NCBI GenBank assembly: GCA_023433925.1
Contig: JAEYTO010000053.1
Location: forward strand, 1 to 53,836
Length of the DNA: 53,836 nt
Direction of reading: 5' to 3'
DNA from: Pseudomonadota bacterium
GTDB lineage: Bacteria; Desulfobacterota; Desulfovibrionia; Desulfovibrionales; Desulfovibrionaceae
Part shown: one piece after another, positions 15,273-25,574 of the stretch
Position numbering within the stretch: the stretch's first letter is position 1
How the letters are laid out: every line of letters begins with the position of its first letter
Notes under the pieces: model-generated
What the model was told of the DNA's origin: nothing
The model's input: only the letters and a program-made list of their open reading frames with translations
Database searches by the model: none
Program-made: the position numbers and the translations under genes

Positions 15273-16001
15273 ATGGAAGCGCGGATAACCTACATCCACC
15301 ACAACTGCTTCTTCCTGGGCCTGGGCGGTCGGTCGTTCCTGTTCGACCTTCCGTCTTCGGCCCATCTGCCGGCCGGGGCCGCGGCGCTGGCGCGCCGCCT
15401 CGCCGCCGGCCAGGATCTCATCGCGGTCGTGTCCCACAGCCACGAGGACCACTTCGATCCGGGCCTGGCCCAGGCCCTCTCCAGCGCCGCCAGGCTGCGC
15501 TACATCGTTTCCTACGATGTGCCGGACATGTTCCCGGACGCGCTGCCCGACGATCCGGAAACGACCCTGGTCATCGAGCCGGACGAACCCCGCGAGTTCG
15601 CCGGCCTGCGCCTGGAGGCCCTGGAGTCCAACGACCTCGGCGTGGCGCTGCTCATGGAAGTCGATGGGCGGACGGTCTATTTCGGCGGGGATCTGGCCGA
15701 CTGGTCCTGGCCCGGTCAGCCGGAGCAGGCCCGGCGCTTCGCGCAAGAATTCTTCTCGACGGCCCTGGAGCGTCTGGCGCGGCGGGGCGTGGACCTGGCC
15801 TTCTCCAACGTGGACGGCAGGCTGCCCAACCTGGCCGGCGGGCCTGACTTCGTGCGCGCGGTCAGGCCCAAGGTCTTCGTGCCCATGCACACCTTCGGTC
15901 GGACCAAGGTACTGGCGCGCTTCATCTCCAAACTGGGGCGGCACGAGTCGCGCATCTTCGCCTATGAGGCCAGCGGCGATCAGGCCAGCTTCGTCATCTG
16001 A
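15273..16001 (+). CDS. MBL-fold metallo-hydrolase
   Basis: A 242-residue metallo-beta-lactamase-fold protein. The metal motif HxHxDH appears as SHSHEDHFDPG (about 79-89), followed by the aspartate in YFGGDLADWS and the final histidine in VFVPMHTFGR. It lacks the catalytic serine or accessory domains that would name a substrate. The UlaG/YtnP-like small hydrolases are the nearest type. RBS AAGGAG is at the end of the upstream ferredoxin gene, 14 bases away, so the two are very likely one transcript and may act together. The 278 bases after it show no gene. Confidence 0.85.
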   Translation: MEARITYIHHNCFFLGLGGRSFLFDLPSSAHLPAGAAALARRLAAGQDLIAVVSHSHEDHFDPGLAQALSSAARLRYIVSYDVPDMFPDALPDDPETTLVIEPDEPREFAGLRLEALESNDLGVALLMEVDGRTVYFGGDLADWSWPGQPEQARRFAQEFFSTALERLARRGVDLAFSNVDGRLPNLAGGPDFVRAVRPKVFVPMHTFGRTKVLARFISKLGRHESRIFAYEASGDQASFVI

Positions 16002-16279
16002 GACCGGCTGCTCCAGGTCGATAGGCCGTCAGCCCGAAGCGGACGGCATCCGGACCTGGAAGGGCTTGGCCCTTCCCAGGCCCCACCCACAAGGGGCCAC
16101 GGGCTTCTTGCCCCGCATCTCTTTCGCGATTTGCCGCCGGACCGGCGGCACGGCGTCGCGCGCCGTGGGCGGGCCCAAGCAGTGCCGCGAGGCCGTTAAT
16201 CGTAGCGAAGCGGTGCTGCTTTCCCCGCCTGAGCGCGGACGCGGATTGCCTGTCATGAAGGTTGACAGGAAGTCGTCAA

Positions 16280-16495
16280 ATGGAGTCGAATCGGCGCATG
16301 GCCAAGATCGCCTCCATGCATGAAGCCCGGCGCAGGCGCGAGGAGAGACGTAAGGAAATCCTGGCCGTGTGCCAGCACAAGGACGTCGTCGTCCACACCA
16401 CCGAGCGCAGGGTGCGCTGCGCGGTCTGCGGGGCCACGCTCGACCCGTTCGACGTACTCGTGGACATCGTGCAGCGCTACGGGCCGGACAACTGA
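16280..16495 (+). CDS. Small Cys-containing hypothetical protein
   Basis: A 71-residue protein. A basic helical N-terminus rich in Arg/Glu (HEARRRREERRKE) is followed by C-x-H...C-x2-C (CQHKD...CAVCGATLDP), a probable zinc knuckle, and an acidic end DIVQRYGPDN. No family is recognised. AGGAAG stands 7 bases before the ATG at 16280; MAKIAS at 16298 is an alternative start. It is a single gene between an unremarkable spacer and a decayed R1 repeat. Confidence 0.6.
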   Translation: MESNRRMAKIASMHEARRRREERRKEILAVCQHKDVVVHTTERRVRCAVCGATLDPFDVLVDIVQRYGPDN

Positions 16496-16511
16496 GGCCT
16501 CTTGCGAATCA

Positions 16512-16575
16512 AGCGGAAAAGGGCACGCCCAATCGCGCCGTCCTGGCTGTCCTGCGTTACTGTTCCTGGCCCCGT
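16512..16575. repeat. Decayed copy of repeat family R1
   Basis: CAATCGCGCCGTCCTG followed by CCTGCGTTACTGTTCC and GGCCCCGTATTT keeps the order of the R1 element, but the inverted repeat is lost and 9 bases are duplicated. Assignment is by eye. Confidence 0.4.
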
Positions 16576-16653
16576 ATTTCCGCAAGTCGCCCTGATCCGA
16601 GGGGCGCGGCCTCCGTGCACGTTGCCCCAGCGGAAGCTCGGCCCCGCAGGCGC

Positions 16654-17304
16654 TCAACCGGCGCGGCCCGGCCGGCCCACGATGACGTTGGCAAGCTCGT
16701 CCCGGTCGTCGGGCCTGGGCGGGAAGTGCGGCGCGGCAAGCTCGCCGCAGCGACGCACGGCCGCGCACAGGCCGCCCACGGCGTCGCCCCGGCGCATGGC
16801 TTGCGACAGCTCGCCCGCCACGGCGTCCCAGGCAGCCTGCTCGACCTTGGCGGCGATGCCCGCGTCGGCCAGCAGGCGCACGCGATGCTCCAGGGCCGAG
16901 ACGTACACGAGCACCGCGTTACGCTCGCGGGTCATGCTCAGGCCATGGCCGTGGAAGGCCATGGTGGCGGCCTCCTCGACCTCCTCGTCCAGCTCGGCGT
17001 CGGTGATGAACGGCCGCGCCAGGAGCGGATGGCGGGCCGTGAGCAGCCGCATGGCCGGGTAGAGCAGGGCGAAGAGCAGCAGGAAACGCCACATGCTCGT
17101 CCAGCCCAGGGCCAGCGCCAGGAGCACGGCCGCGAGCAGGGCCAGGCTCATGGCCCCGGCCGTGGCGGCGCGGCCATAGTCCGAGCTGCTCTCGGCGAGC
17201 ACCACGGCGATCTCGGCCGAGGTGGCGCGTTCGGCTTCGGTCACGCAGGCGGCCACGGTTCCGCGTTCGGCCTCGCTGAGCCCGATCTTCGGCTGTCTCT
17301 TCAC
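16654..17304 (-). CDS. TPM-domain membrane protein
   Basis: A 216-residue protein with a TPM-domain N-terminus (LSEAERGTVAACVTEAERATSAEIAVVLAESSSDY is its start, quoted in part as ATSAEIAVVLAESSSDY). Two membrane helices (about 50-68 and 70-86) follow, then a second half with RERNAVLVYVSALEHRVRLLAD, a typical TPM end block. It starts with GTG at 17304 preceded by TAGGAGGG. It is last in an operon with the larger TPM protein and lemA. Paired small/large TPM genes with LemA are frequent, but their role in the envelope is not established. Confidence 0.82.
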   Translation of the reverse strand: MKRQPKIGLSEAERGTVAACVTEAERATSAEIAVVLAESSSDYGRAATAGAMSLALLAAVLLALALGWTSMWRFLLLFALLYPAMRLLTARHPLLARPFITDAELDEEVEEAATMAFHGHGLSMTRERNAVLVYVSALEHRVRLLADAGIAAKVEQAAWDAVAGELSQAMRRGDAVGGLCAAVRRCGELAAPHFPPRPDDRDELANVIVGRPGRAG

Positions 17305-17313
17305 GCTTCCCTC

Positions 17314-18270
17314 CTACCAGCGGCCCGAGGCCCCGCCGCCGCCGAAGCCGCCGCCGCCTCCGCTGAATCCGCCTCCGCCGAACCCGCCTCCGAAGCCGCC
17401 CCGGCCCGGCAGGAAGATGACCGGCGGCGGCCGCCTGCGCCCGCCCATGCCTCCCGGCCCTCGCGGGCCGCGCGGTCCGCGTCCGAAGATGGAGGCGATC
17501 ACGAGGCCGGCCATGAAGCCGAAGAAGCCCAGGAACAGGCTGCCCACGAGGCCGGCGCCGAACAGGCTCCCGCCGGCGAAGTACATGAGCAGCCCGCCGG
17601 CCAGGCCGCCCAGGAGGCGGCTCGCGCGGCCGAGCTGGCTGGCCAGGAGCAGGACGAAGGCCAGCAGCCCCAGGAAGCTCCCGCCGCCCCGGCCCTCGGG
17701 CGCGCCGGGCGTTCCGGGCGGGGCCTCGTACTGGCCGCGCACGGCGTCGGCGATGGCCGTGACGCCCGCGACCACGCCGCCGTCTATGTCGCCCTGGGCG
17801 AAATGGGGGATCATCGCGTTGTCCACGATGCGGCCGGCGAGCAGGTCCGTCAGCTCGCCTTCCAGGCCGTAGCCCACCTCGATGCGCACGGCGCGGTCAT
17901 CGCGCGACAGGAGCACGAGCGCGCCGTTGTCGAAGTCCTTGCGGCCCAGGCCCCAGGCCTGGGCCACGCGCACGGAGTACTCCTCCAGGTTTTCGCCCTC
18001 CAGGCTCGGGATGGTCAGCACGGCCACCTGCGTGGAGTCCGTGCGCTCCAGACCGGCCAGATAGTCACGCAGCCAGGTCTCGGTCTCGGGCGAGAGCATG
18101 TCGGCGGTGTCCATGACCCTGTCCGTGAGCCGCGGGACCTCCAGGGCCAGGGCCGCTGGCGCGGCGGCCAGGGCGAACAGGCCCGCGAGGACCGCGAGGA
18201 CCAGGGCCGCCAGCGCCGGGTTCAAGGCCATGGGCCGCCGCAAAGCGCGAGTCCGGGTGCGCGCGGCCAT
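17314..18270 (-). CDS. TPM-domain protein with Gly-rich tail (YgcG-like)
   Basis: A 318-residue protein. A signal sequence (about 15-43) leads to a periplasmic TPM domain with VMDTADMLSPE, STQVAVLTIPSLEG, WGLGRKDFDNGALVLLS and VEVGYGLEGELTD-type blocks (here RIEVGYGLEGELTD). Two membrane helices (about 197-215 and 221-260) follow, then a glycine-rich tail of FGGGF/GGGG repeats ending ASGRW. The family has weak phosphatase annotation only. The start ATG abuts the lemA stop directly and the gene is 9 bases before the next TPM gene, so the three form a tight operon. Confidence 0.88.
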   Translation of the reverse strand: MAARTRTRALRRPMALNPALAALVLAVLAGLFALAAAPAALALEVPRLTDRVMDTADMLSPETETWLRDYLAGLERTDSTQVAVLTIPSLEGENLEEYSVRVAQAWGLGRKDFDNGALVLLSRDDRAVRIEVGYGLEGELTDLLAGRIVDNAMIPHFAQGDIDGGVVAGVTAIADAVRGQYEAPPGTPGAPEGRGGGSFLGLLAFVLLLASQLGRASRLLGGLAGGLLMYFAGGSLFGAGLVGSLFLGFFGFMAGLVIASIFGRGPRGPRGPGGMGGRRRPPPVIFLPGRGGFGGGFGGGGFSGGGGGFGGGGASGRW

Positions 18271-18882
18271 CTAGAACTTCACCTGCGGGGCCTTCTCCGC
18301 TCCCGGTTCGGCCCGGAAGAATTCCTTGCGCTCCAGGTGCAGGAGCAGGCCGTTGGTCAGCGAGTTGGGGAAGGTGCGGATGGATGCGTTGAACGTCTCC
18401 ACGACCTCGTTGTAGCGCTGGCGCGCCACGTTGATGCGGTTCTCGGTGCCTTCGAGCTGGTGCATGAGGTCCTGGAAGTGCTGGCTGGAGCGCAACTCCG
18501 GGTAGGCCTCGGCCACGGCGAGCAGCCGCGACAGGGCCGAGGACAGCTCGCCCTGGGCCTGGCGCAGGGCTTCGAGCTTTTGCGGGTCGCCCAGGTCGTC
18601 CGCGTTGATCTGGACCTGCGTGGCCTTGGCGCGGGCCTCGATGACCTGCGTGAGCACCTGCTGCTCCTGCCTGGCGAAGCCCTTGACCGTCTCCACGAGG
18701 TTGGGCACGAGGTCGGCCCGGCGCTGGAGCGCGGCCTCCAGGTCGCCCCAGGCGCGGAACACGGCCTCCTCCTGGCGCTGCATCTGGTTGTAGCCGCAGG
18801 AGGACAGGGTCATGGCCAGGAGCAGCACGAGCGGCAAGGCGGCCAGGCGGGCGAGGGGAAGGGCGTGGATGCGCTGGCGCAT
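18271..18882 (-). CDS. lemA: LemA family lipoprotein
   Basis: A 203-residue LemA protein with a lipoprotein signal (MTLSSCGYNQM, lipobox LSSC). A long helical domain carries the family blocks RRADLVPNLVETVKGFARQE, RLLAVAEAYPELRSSQHF (quoted in part), QLEGTENRINVARQRYNE and NASIRTFPNSL. The predicted location is a membrane-attached helical bundle. GGAGG precedes the ATG at 18882. It is first in the lemA-TPM-TPM operon. Function in the cell is not known beyond a structural or envelope link. Confidence 0.93.
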   Translation of the reverse strand: MRQRIHALPLARLAALPLVLLLAMTLSSCGYNQMQRQEEAVFRAWGDLEAALQRRADLVPNLVETVKGFARQEQQVLTQVIEARAKATQVQINADDLGDPQKLEALRQAQGELSSALSRLLAVAEAYPELRSSQHFQDLMHQLEGTENRINVARQRYNEVVETFNASIRTFPNSLTNGLLLHLERKEFFRAEPGAEKAPQVKF

Positions 18883-18990
18883 GGGGCCTCCGTGGTTCGG
18901 GATCGTCACGTTGCTGGCCTTTTACCTACAGGTTTTCCCGCGATTGTGGCAAGGAGGGAGAAAGACCACCGCAACCCCGGACCGCTAGCC

Positions 18991-19272
18991 ATGGCCATCA
19001 AGCTTTTCGACCCGCTGCGCTGCCCCGACCCCGAGGAGTGCGTCCTGGAGGCCTACCAGAACGCCCTGTTCGGCGGCCAGTCGCTCATCATGCGCCACCT
19101 GGCCGGCGTGACCCTCGGCCACCTCATCGACGCCGACGTGCTGCGCATCAACCAGACCGCCCGGCGCTTCATCGACGGCAAGTTCCGGCTCATCCCGCAG
19201 ATTGGCGGATTGTACCGGGTCGATCTGCTCGGCGAGGCGTTTCAAAAGGCATTGGAAGAGGCGGAGCGATAG
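18991..19272 (+). CDS. Hypothetical protein
   Basis: A 93-residue soluble protein (MAIKLFDPLRCPDPEECVLEAYQNALFGG start, then VTLGHLIDADVLRINQTARRFIDG). It has two Cys (C11, C17) and a helical C-terminus LGEAFQKALEEAER. No family is recognised. The ribosome site before the ATG is weak. It is divergent from lemA by 108 bases. Codon use in this frame is that of neighbouring genes, which supports it. The 240 bases after it hold no gene. Confidence 0.55.
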   Translation: MAIKLFDPLRCPDPEECVLEAYQNALFGGQSLIMRHLAGVTLGHLIDADVLRINQTARRFIDGKFRLIPQIGGLYRVDLLGEAFQKALEEAER

Positions 19273-19514
19273 GGCGGGAAGCGTTGGGGCTGTAGGGCTA
19301 AGTGGGTAATTGGGTTCGTTCTGTAATTTTCCACTCGCCCCCGCCCAATCCTCTCGTGATCCGCTATACGAAATCCGGCGCGGGTTGCCGCTAATTGGTT
19401 GCTATTAATAAGTTATTTCTTGAGTAAAGTCAATGCGTACCGGCCGCTCGCGGCATCTGGTACGTGCGGGGCCACTCTCCCCCACGAGCCCGAGCGGATT
19501 CATTGAATCGCCCG

Positions 19515-20096
19515 CTACTCCGCCTCCGCCACCTCCACCCCCGTCACCCCAAACAGCGCCTTGGCAACCACATGCGCGCCCCACTCGATCTCCACGTTCC
19601 TCTTTCCCCAGGCCCTTGCGGCCTTCAAATCCTTCCCGAAGTAGATGTCGATGCGCTTCTTGAATCTCTTGTTCAGCTTGTCCTTGACCAGATAGACGCC
19701 CGGCAGGCCCTTGATCTTCACGGGCGTGTTGTGTCCCAGCCCCATGGGGATGAGGTCCCGCGACACGGCGATGCACTTCATGCCCGGCTTGAGCCTGTCG
19801 CCCCAGGCCGCGAGGTCCGGGGTGCTGTCGGTCTGGCCGGGATGGGAGGTGTAGGCCGTGGCGACGACCTTGAGGATGCGGGGCTTGGCGTTTTTCGAGC
19901 CGGCGAGGTTGTCGGGGGCGGACTTGGGAGCAGGGGCTTTCTTGGGCGCGGTCTCGGTGGGCGCGGGCTGCACGGTTTCGGGCTTGGCCTTGAGTCCGTT
20001 GGGCGGGGGGGCGGTGACGGTCGCGCAGGCGTGCAGGACGAGGAGCATGCAGGACAGGCCCAGCAGGAGCATATAACGTCTCAGTGCGGTCATCAT
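19515..20096 (-). CDS. 3D-domain lipoprotein
   Basis: A 193-residue protein with a lipoprotein signal (lipobox LHAC) and a Pro/Ala/Lys-rich linker. Its C-terminal 3D (Asp-Asp-Asp) domain has VATAYTSHPGQTDSTPD, AVSRDLIPMG and KKRIDIYFGKD. The three aspartates match the MltA-type lytic transglycosylase active-site fold, so a peptidoglycan-active envelope role is likely. It starts at the first of two adjacent ATGs (20096), with GGAGA upstream. It is a single gene, with no clear terminator in the downstream 19273-19514 region. Confidence 0.87.
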   Translation of the reverse strand: MMTALRRYMLLLGLSCMLLVLHACATVTAPPPNGLKAKPETVQPAPTETAPKKAPAPKSAPDNLAGSKNAKPRILKVVATAYTSHPGQTDSTPDLAAWGDRLKPGMKCIAVSRDLIPMGLGHNTPVKIKGLPGVYLVKDKLNKRFKKRIDIYFGKDLKAARAWGKRNVEIEWGAHVVAKALFGVTGVEVAEAE

Positions 20097-20378
20097 TTCA
20101 GTGCGTCTCCGTGTGTTGTGTGCGCACATGCGGGGCGCGGTGCGCACGGATCGTCCGCGAAACAGGCTGGCGGACGCGAATCACGGAGTCTTGTGCAGCA
20201 GGCGTGCCGGGAATGCCCGCGCACGCGCCGTTGCGCGGGCGTGCCGCCTGCGCGCCATGCGGCGCGGCAGGCTTGGCCGGGAGATCGGGTCCGGGCCGCG
20301 CGCATGCGGGCAGGCAAAAACCAAGGTCATTGACCCGCGCCGGCTTTGCCCAATAGAGTGGCAATTCTGGAGGTCCGC

Positions 20379-20879
20379 ATGGACATGCATCCCCGCGACG
20401 CCATCCTGGGCCGAAGTCTGGTGCGCTTGGGGCTGGTCCTGCTCCTGGCGGGGCTCGTCGCCGGCTTCGCGGTGCACATGTTCATGGGCCTGCGCATGGG
20501 CCTGGCGAGCCTGCTGCACAGCGTGGTGAACGGCGCCTTCCTCGTGCTCCTGGGTCTGGTGTGGCCGAGGCTGCTGCTGCCCCGCCCCTGGCTCCTGCTA
20601 GCCTTCGGGCTGGCCATCTGCGGCACGCTGGCCAACTGGACGGCGCTGATCCTGGCCGTGCATTGGGACGAGGGGACGTTCATGCGTCTGGCCGGAGCCG
20701 AACAGGCGAGATCCCCGGCGCAGGACGTGCTGGTCAACGTCCTGCTCGCCTTTCTGTCCCTGAGCATGCTCGTGGTCAGCGTCCTTGTGCTTTGGGGGCT
20801 CATGCGCTTCGACAGGAAGCGCATGCAGAACGGCATGCTTCGGCCGCCCCGCGGAGGCGAGCGGCTCCAGCGGCGTTGA
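20379..20879 (+). CDS. HabA/StyC-like four-helix membrane protein
   Basis: A 166-residue protein with four hydrophobic segments (about 16-38, 42-60, 66-86, 115-138). The blocks MGLASLLHSVVNGAFLVLLG, LVWPRLLL, FGLAICGTLANWTALILA and RLAGAE resemble hydroxylaminobenzene mutase / styrene-oxide isomerase relatives, small heme-binding isomerases of the membrane. The histidine of the second helix appears shifted relative to what I recall of HabA, so activity is uncertain. TGGAGG precedes the ATG at 20379. It stands alone. Confidence 0.5.
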   Translation: MDMHPRDAILGRSLVRLGLVLLLAGLVAGFAVHMFMGLRMGLASLLHSVVNGAFLVLLGLVWPRLLLPRPWLLLAFGLAICGTLANWTALILAVHWDEGTFMRLAGAEQARSPAQDVLVNVLLAFLSLSMLVVSVLVLWGLMRFDRKRMQNGMLRPPRGGERLQRR

Positions 20880-21070
20880 ACAGGCGCGCCGGCGGATGAA
20901 AAAAACATTGAGTGCGGAAAGATCGCGGCCTCAAGAGCAACCATGGCCGATCCGGGGCGCGATCATCACGCCCGAGCCACGCTGGGAAAACGAGCCCATG
21001 CAGGCAGGCCGGCTTTCAGCCATGCCATAAGGCGTGCACCAATTCCTGAAACCGCCGTGAGGAGCGCCCA

Positions 21071-21628
21071 ATGAAGACTGAACGCCAAAAGATGTTGGCG
21101 GGTGAGCTGTACGATCCCCTGGATCTTGAGCTTGTCGCGGCTCGGGAACGCGCGCGCGATCTTTGCCAGTCGCTGAACGCCACCCGCGAGGCTGACCAGG
21201 AGGAGCGCAGGCGCATTCTGCTCGAATTGTTCGGCTCCGGCGGCGACACGGTATGGATGCAGCCGCCTTTCTTCTGTGACTATGGATCTCATATCGAGCT
21301 GGGAGAACGGGTGTTCTTTAACTTCAACTGCATAGTGCTGGACGTGTGCCCGGTGCGCATCGGGAGTTTCACGTTCTTTGGGCCCGCGGTGCAAATCTAC
21401 ACGCCCATGCACCCGCTCAATGCCGAGCTGCGCCGACGGGAGGAATTCGGTAAACCGGTGGAGATCGGATCGGATGTCTGGGTGGGCGGCGGGGCGCTCA
21501 TACTGCCGGGCGTATCCATTGGACCGCGAGCAGTGATCGGCGCCGGAAGCGTCGTGACGCGGGATATTCCGGAGGGGGTGTTCGCCGCGGGCAATCCTTG
21601 CCGCGTCATCCGTGAGATCACGGAGTGA
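21071..21628 (+). CDS. maa: Maltose/galactoside O-acetyltransferase family protein
   Basis: A 185-residue left-handed beta-helix acetyltransferase. The family N-terminal helix block MKTERQKMLAGELYDPLD and FFCDYGSHIELGERVFFN are followed by VCPVRIGSFTFFGPAVQIYTPMHPL with the catalytic histidine, IGSDVWVGGGALILPGVSIG and FAAGNPCRVIREI. It acetylates a sugar hydroxyl with acetyl-CoA; the natural substrate in this organism is unknown. GAGGAG precedes the ATG. It is a single gene with a terminator about 170 bases downstream. Confidence 0.88.
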   Translation: MKTERQKMLAGELYDPLDLELVAARERARDLCQSLNATREADQEERRRILLELFGSGGDTVWMQPPFFCDYGSHIELGERVFFNFNCIVLDVCPVRIGSFTFFGPAVQIYTPMHPLNAELRRREEFGKPVEIGSDVWVGGGALILPGVSIGPRAVIGAGSVVTRDIPEGVFAAGNPCRVIREITE

Positions 21629-21793
21629 TCGTCAGCCGGCCTTGCCGCCGGCAGGGCCAGGCGGGCCGTGGCGTCGGGCGCATCGGGCGCGTCGGCCGTG
21701 GCCTTGGCTGGACGTGGCGGATGCCCCGGACATGCCCGCCCCGTTCGCGTCGATGACGTGGTGCGCCAGGCCCCATGGTGGGCAAGGACAAAG

Positions 21794-21825
21794 AAAGCCC
21801 CGCCCGGCGAACCGGACGGGGCTTT
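21794..21825. terminator. Bidirectional terminator between maa and the RRM gene
   Basis: Stem AAAGCCCCG-x-CCGG / CCGG-x-CGGGGCTTT with loop CGAA. On the minus strand CTTTCTTTG follows, and on the plus strand CTTTGC. It sits between convergent genes. Confidence 0.75.
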
Positions 21826-21839
21826 GCAGTCAGCCTATT

Positions 21840-21913
21840 AGAGCAGTTTGACTCTGAGACGCTCGCTCCGGCGTTGACGGCGTAAGTGAATCGCGCCTGT
21901 GCGGCGGCAAGCC
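21840..21913. repeat. Dispersed repeat family R2, copy A
   Basis: 74 bases nearly identical to 48584-48663 (five or so substitutions and one 6-base difference). The core GCGTTGACGGCGTAAGTGAA is unchanged. It lies between the terminator and the end of the RRM gene. Confidence 0.75.
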
Positions 21914-21979
21914 ATGCCGAGGCAGGGCTTGCGGAGCATTTTCAAAAGCAAAAGCTCTATGCGCTTGCGCGCGAATCGG

Positions 21980-22279
21980 CTACCAGCGCTCGCGGCGGGG
22001 GCCGCCAAAGCCGCCGCCATTGCCCTCGCGACGGGGCTTCTGCTGGGCCTCGTTCACCTTCAGGGTGCGGCCGCCGAAAGAGGCGCCGTTCAGGGCCTGC
22101 TCGGCGGAGGTGGCGCCGTCAGCGTCCATCTCCACGAAGCCGAAGCCGCGGGGACGGCCAGTCTCGCGATCGGAGATGAGCTTCACGGAGGTCACTTCGC
22201 CATGGGCGGAGAACAGGTTGCGGATGTCGTCCTCGGTGGCGGAGAAGGGCAGGTTGCCGACGTACAGATTCTTGGTCAT
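21980..22279 (-). CDS. RRM-type RNA-binding protein
   Basis: A 99-residue RNA-binding protein with one RNA-recognition motif: RNP2 LYVGNLPF (4-11) and RNP1 RGFGFVEM (about 43-50), with the aromatic residues expected for stacking. A basic, glycine-rich tail (RREGNGGGFGGPRRERW) follows. Such cold-shock-like RRM proteins are common in cyanobacteria and deltaproteobacteria. The ATG at 22279 follows GGAG at suitable distance; six extra codons upstream are not needed. The 285 bases upstream have no gene and may be a long leader. Confidence 0.93.
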   Translation of the reverse strand: MTKNLYVGNLPFSATEDDIRNLFSAHGEVTSVKLISDRETGRPRGFGFVEMDADGATSAEQALNGASFGGRTLKVNEAQQKPRREGNGGGFGGPRRERW

Positions 22280-22515
22280 CGAACTAAGCTCCATCAAAAA
22301 AATGAATGATTTTCGGCATCTTCAGAGTCATCTGGAGCAAAGCACGGCTTGTCCAAGAATCGACTCGAATACTGCTCGAAGTGAAACTGCGCGGGAACAT
22401 ATAGTTTTGTCCAAAAACGCGCAAGAGGGGGATGGGTCGGCCAGAAAAAAATTTCCTGCTATGTGGATGGGATCGCGGCATTCCGCCGGCAATGGACCCG
22501 CCCAGGCGGCGGGGA

Positions 22516-22547
22516 GAAAGCCCGAGAGAGGGCAGCCCCTCTCTCGG
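22516..22547 (-). terminator. Terminator of glnS (hairpin family R4)
   Basis: A perfect 11-bp stem CCGAGAGAGGG/CCCTCTCTCGG with loop CAGC (22522-22547). On the minus strand GGGCTTTCTCCCC follows. It lies 18 bases after the glnS stop. Confidence 0.75.
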
Positions 22548-22564
22548 TTGATTTGCATGCCGCT

Positions 22565-24265
<1,701 letters not shown>

Positions 24266-24350
24266 GGGAGGTCCTTTGGTTGCGTGTCGGCCCGGGTTCA
24301 AGGCCCGGACTCCAGCGAAGGGTAGGGAATAAGGAAAAACAGGCCTGCGG

Positions 24351-25151
24351 TCAAACAGGGCTCCGGGCGGGATCGCGAGCGGGATCGCGAATGGAATCCG
24401 GGGCGGGATCGCGGGACGGGGTAAGGGGCTCTTCACCGGTTTCCGGAGGGCCGGCCGGGGGGGCTGGCCGGCTGTTCTCGGGCATCACCGGCACGATGCT
24501 CCCGCGCAGCCGGGCCGACATGCCGAGCACGCGGCTCGTCCGCGCGTCGTCGAGGGTCTCCACCGACTCCCAATCCTCGGGCTTGCCCTCCACGGCCTCG
24601 GCGTAGCTGATGAGGAACACGCCCGTGTCGTCCACGAGTAGGCCGAGCTCGCGCACGAGGAGCAGGGCCGGGAATTTGAAGCCGTTCTCGCCGGCCCGCT
24701 CGCGCAGGTAGAAGTCCTGGTCCACGGGCACGGCCACGGTGCGGCCCCGGAAGGGCACGCCGCCGAAGATCTCGCCGCCATAGACGAGCTGCTCCGTGGG
24801 CACCCAGATGAGCTCGTTGAAGGCCGCGCCTTCCGGCGGGGCCATGGTGCCGATGGTAATGGCCCGCCGGATGCGGCCGCCCTCGTCCACGTCGAAGAAG
24901 ACCTGCTCGGTGAGCGCGAGCCCCATGGGCTCGCCCGTCTCCTCGGGGCCGATGCTCACCTCGCCCGCGTAGACGAAGCTCTTGTCCACCTTGAGCACCA
25001 TGGGCGGCTCGGGCGAGACCACGAGCGTGTCCTCCTCCGTGGATGTCGCCGCGCTCCGCGCCGCGCAGGACAGGCTGAGCAGCAGGCTGGCCAGGATCGT
25101 CAGGATGACGGCGACGCGGGGGACATGAGGCGGTGTCCGGGCGGACTGCAT
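24351..25151 (-). CDS. Putative lipoprotein, unrecognised family
   Basis: A 266-residue protein with a lipoprotein signal peptide (LLLSLSCAARS, lipobox LSLSC) followed by a mainly beta region (VLKVDKSFVYAGEVS, ITIGTMAPPEGAAFNELIWVP quoted in part, YGGEIFGGVPFRGR). It ends in a Pro/Asp/Arg-rich tail with the repeated unit RDPA (SRDPAPDSIRDPARDPA). I do not recognise the family. Expected location is the inner face of the outer membrane or the periplasmic side. GGAG stands 9 bases before the ATG at 25151. The DNA for the tail is a direct repeat of GGGATCGCGAG-type units at about 24362-24415. Confidence 0.65.
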   Translation of the reverse strand: MQSARTPPHVPRVAVILTILASLLLSLSCAARSAATSTEEDTLVVSPEPPMVLKVDKSFVYAGEVSIGPEETGEPMGLALTEQVFFDVDEGGRIRRAITIGTMAPPEGAAFNELIWVPTEQLVYGGEIFGGVPFRGRTVAVPVDQDFYLRERAGENGFKFPALLLVRELGLLVDDTGVFLISYAEAVEGKPEDWESVETLDDARTSRVLGMSARLRGSIVPVMPENSRPAPPAGPPETGEEPLTPSRDPAPDSIRDPARDPARSPV

Positions 25152-25574
25152 GGGCGCGCTCCGGGTCAGGGTTGGTCCAACTCCGGCAGCATAGCCGTAT
25201 TCCCGGAGAGCGGCAGCTAGAAAAGCGGGGTTCAGGGAAAAATGCAGGCCTCGAAAGCAGGCTGTGCGGCCAGGATGGCCAGCCGGACGCGAAGCAATCG
25301 TTGGCAATGCTTGGGCTTTGCTCACGCGGCGCGAAGATGGAAAAAGCCGGATGGTTTTCAGATTATTGACAAAGGCCGTTTCATGCTGCCTCCGGCGGCC
25401 AAGGGGGCGCGGCCCCCTTGGAACCCCGTTTCTCAACTGCGTTACCCGGCAATATGCTGAAATAATATCAAAAGTTTTTGGTGGAGAGAGCGCGAGAGAG
25501 GTCCCTTTTCTCAAAAAGGGGTCTCTCTCGCAAAAACTGGTTTGTCAGCAGTCTGATGGTTCTTTTTCAATCTG
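25152..25574. repeat. Geneless region with R3 copy and a long R4 hairpin
   Basis: No gene. 25273-25372 is a diverged copy of the R3 repeat (start GGATGGCCAGCCGGACGCGAAG, end ATTGACA). 25492-25531 is a long hairpin: GCGAGAGAG and CTCTCTCGC enclose CCCTTTT...AAAAGGG, about 18 paired positions with two G-T pairs. A third R3-like end (TTTTTCAATCTGTCAG) is at about 25562-25577. The hairpin lies downstream of the reverse-strand DUF6508-like gene and may terminate it. Confidence 0.6.

Noticed and set aside
16369..19272. A 967-codon open frame on the plus strand
   Set aside because: It is antisense to the TPM, TPM and lemA genes and low in complexity (Ala/Gly/Arg/Gln). Only its last 94 codons (from 18991) look like a gene.
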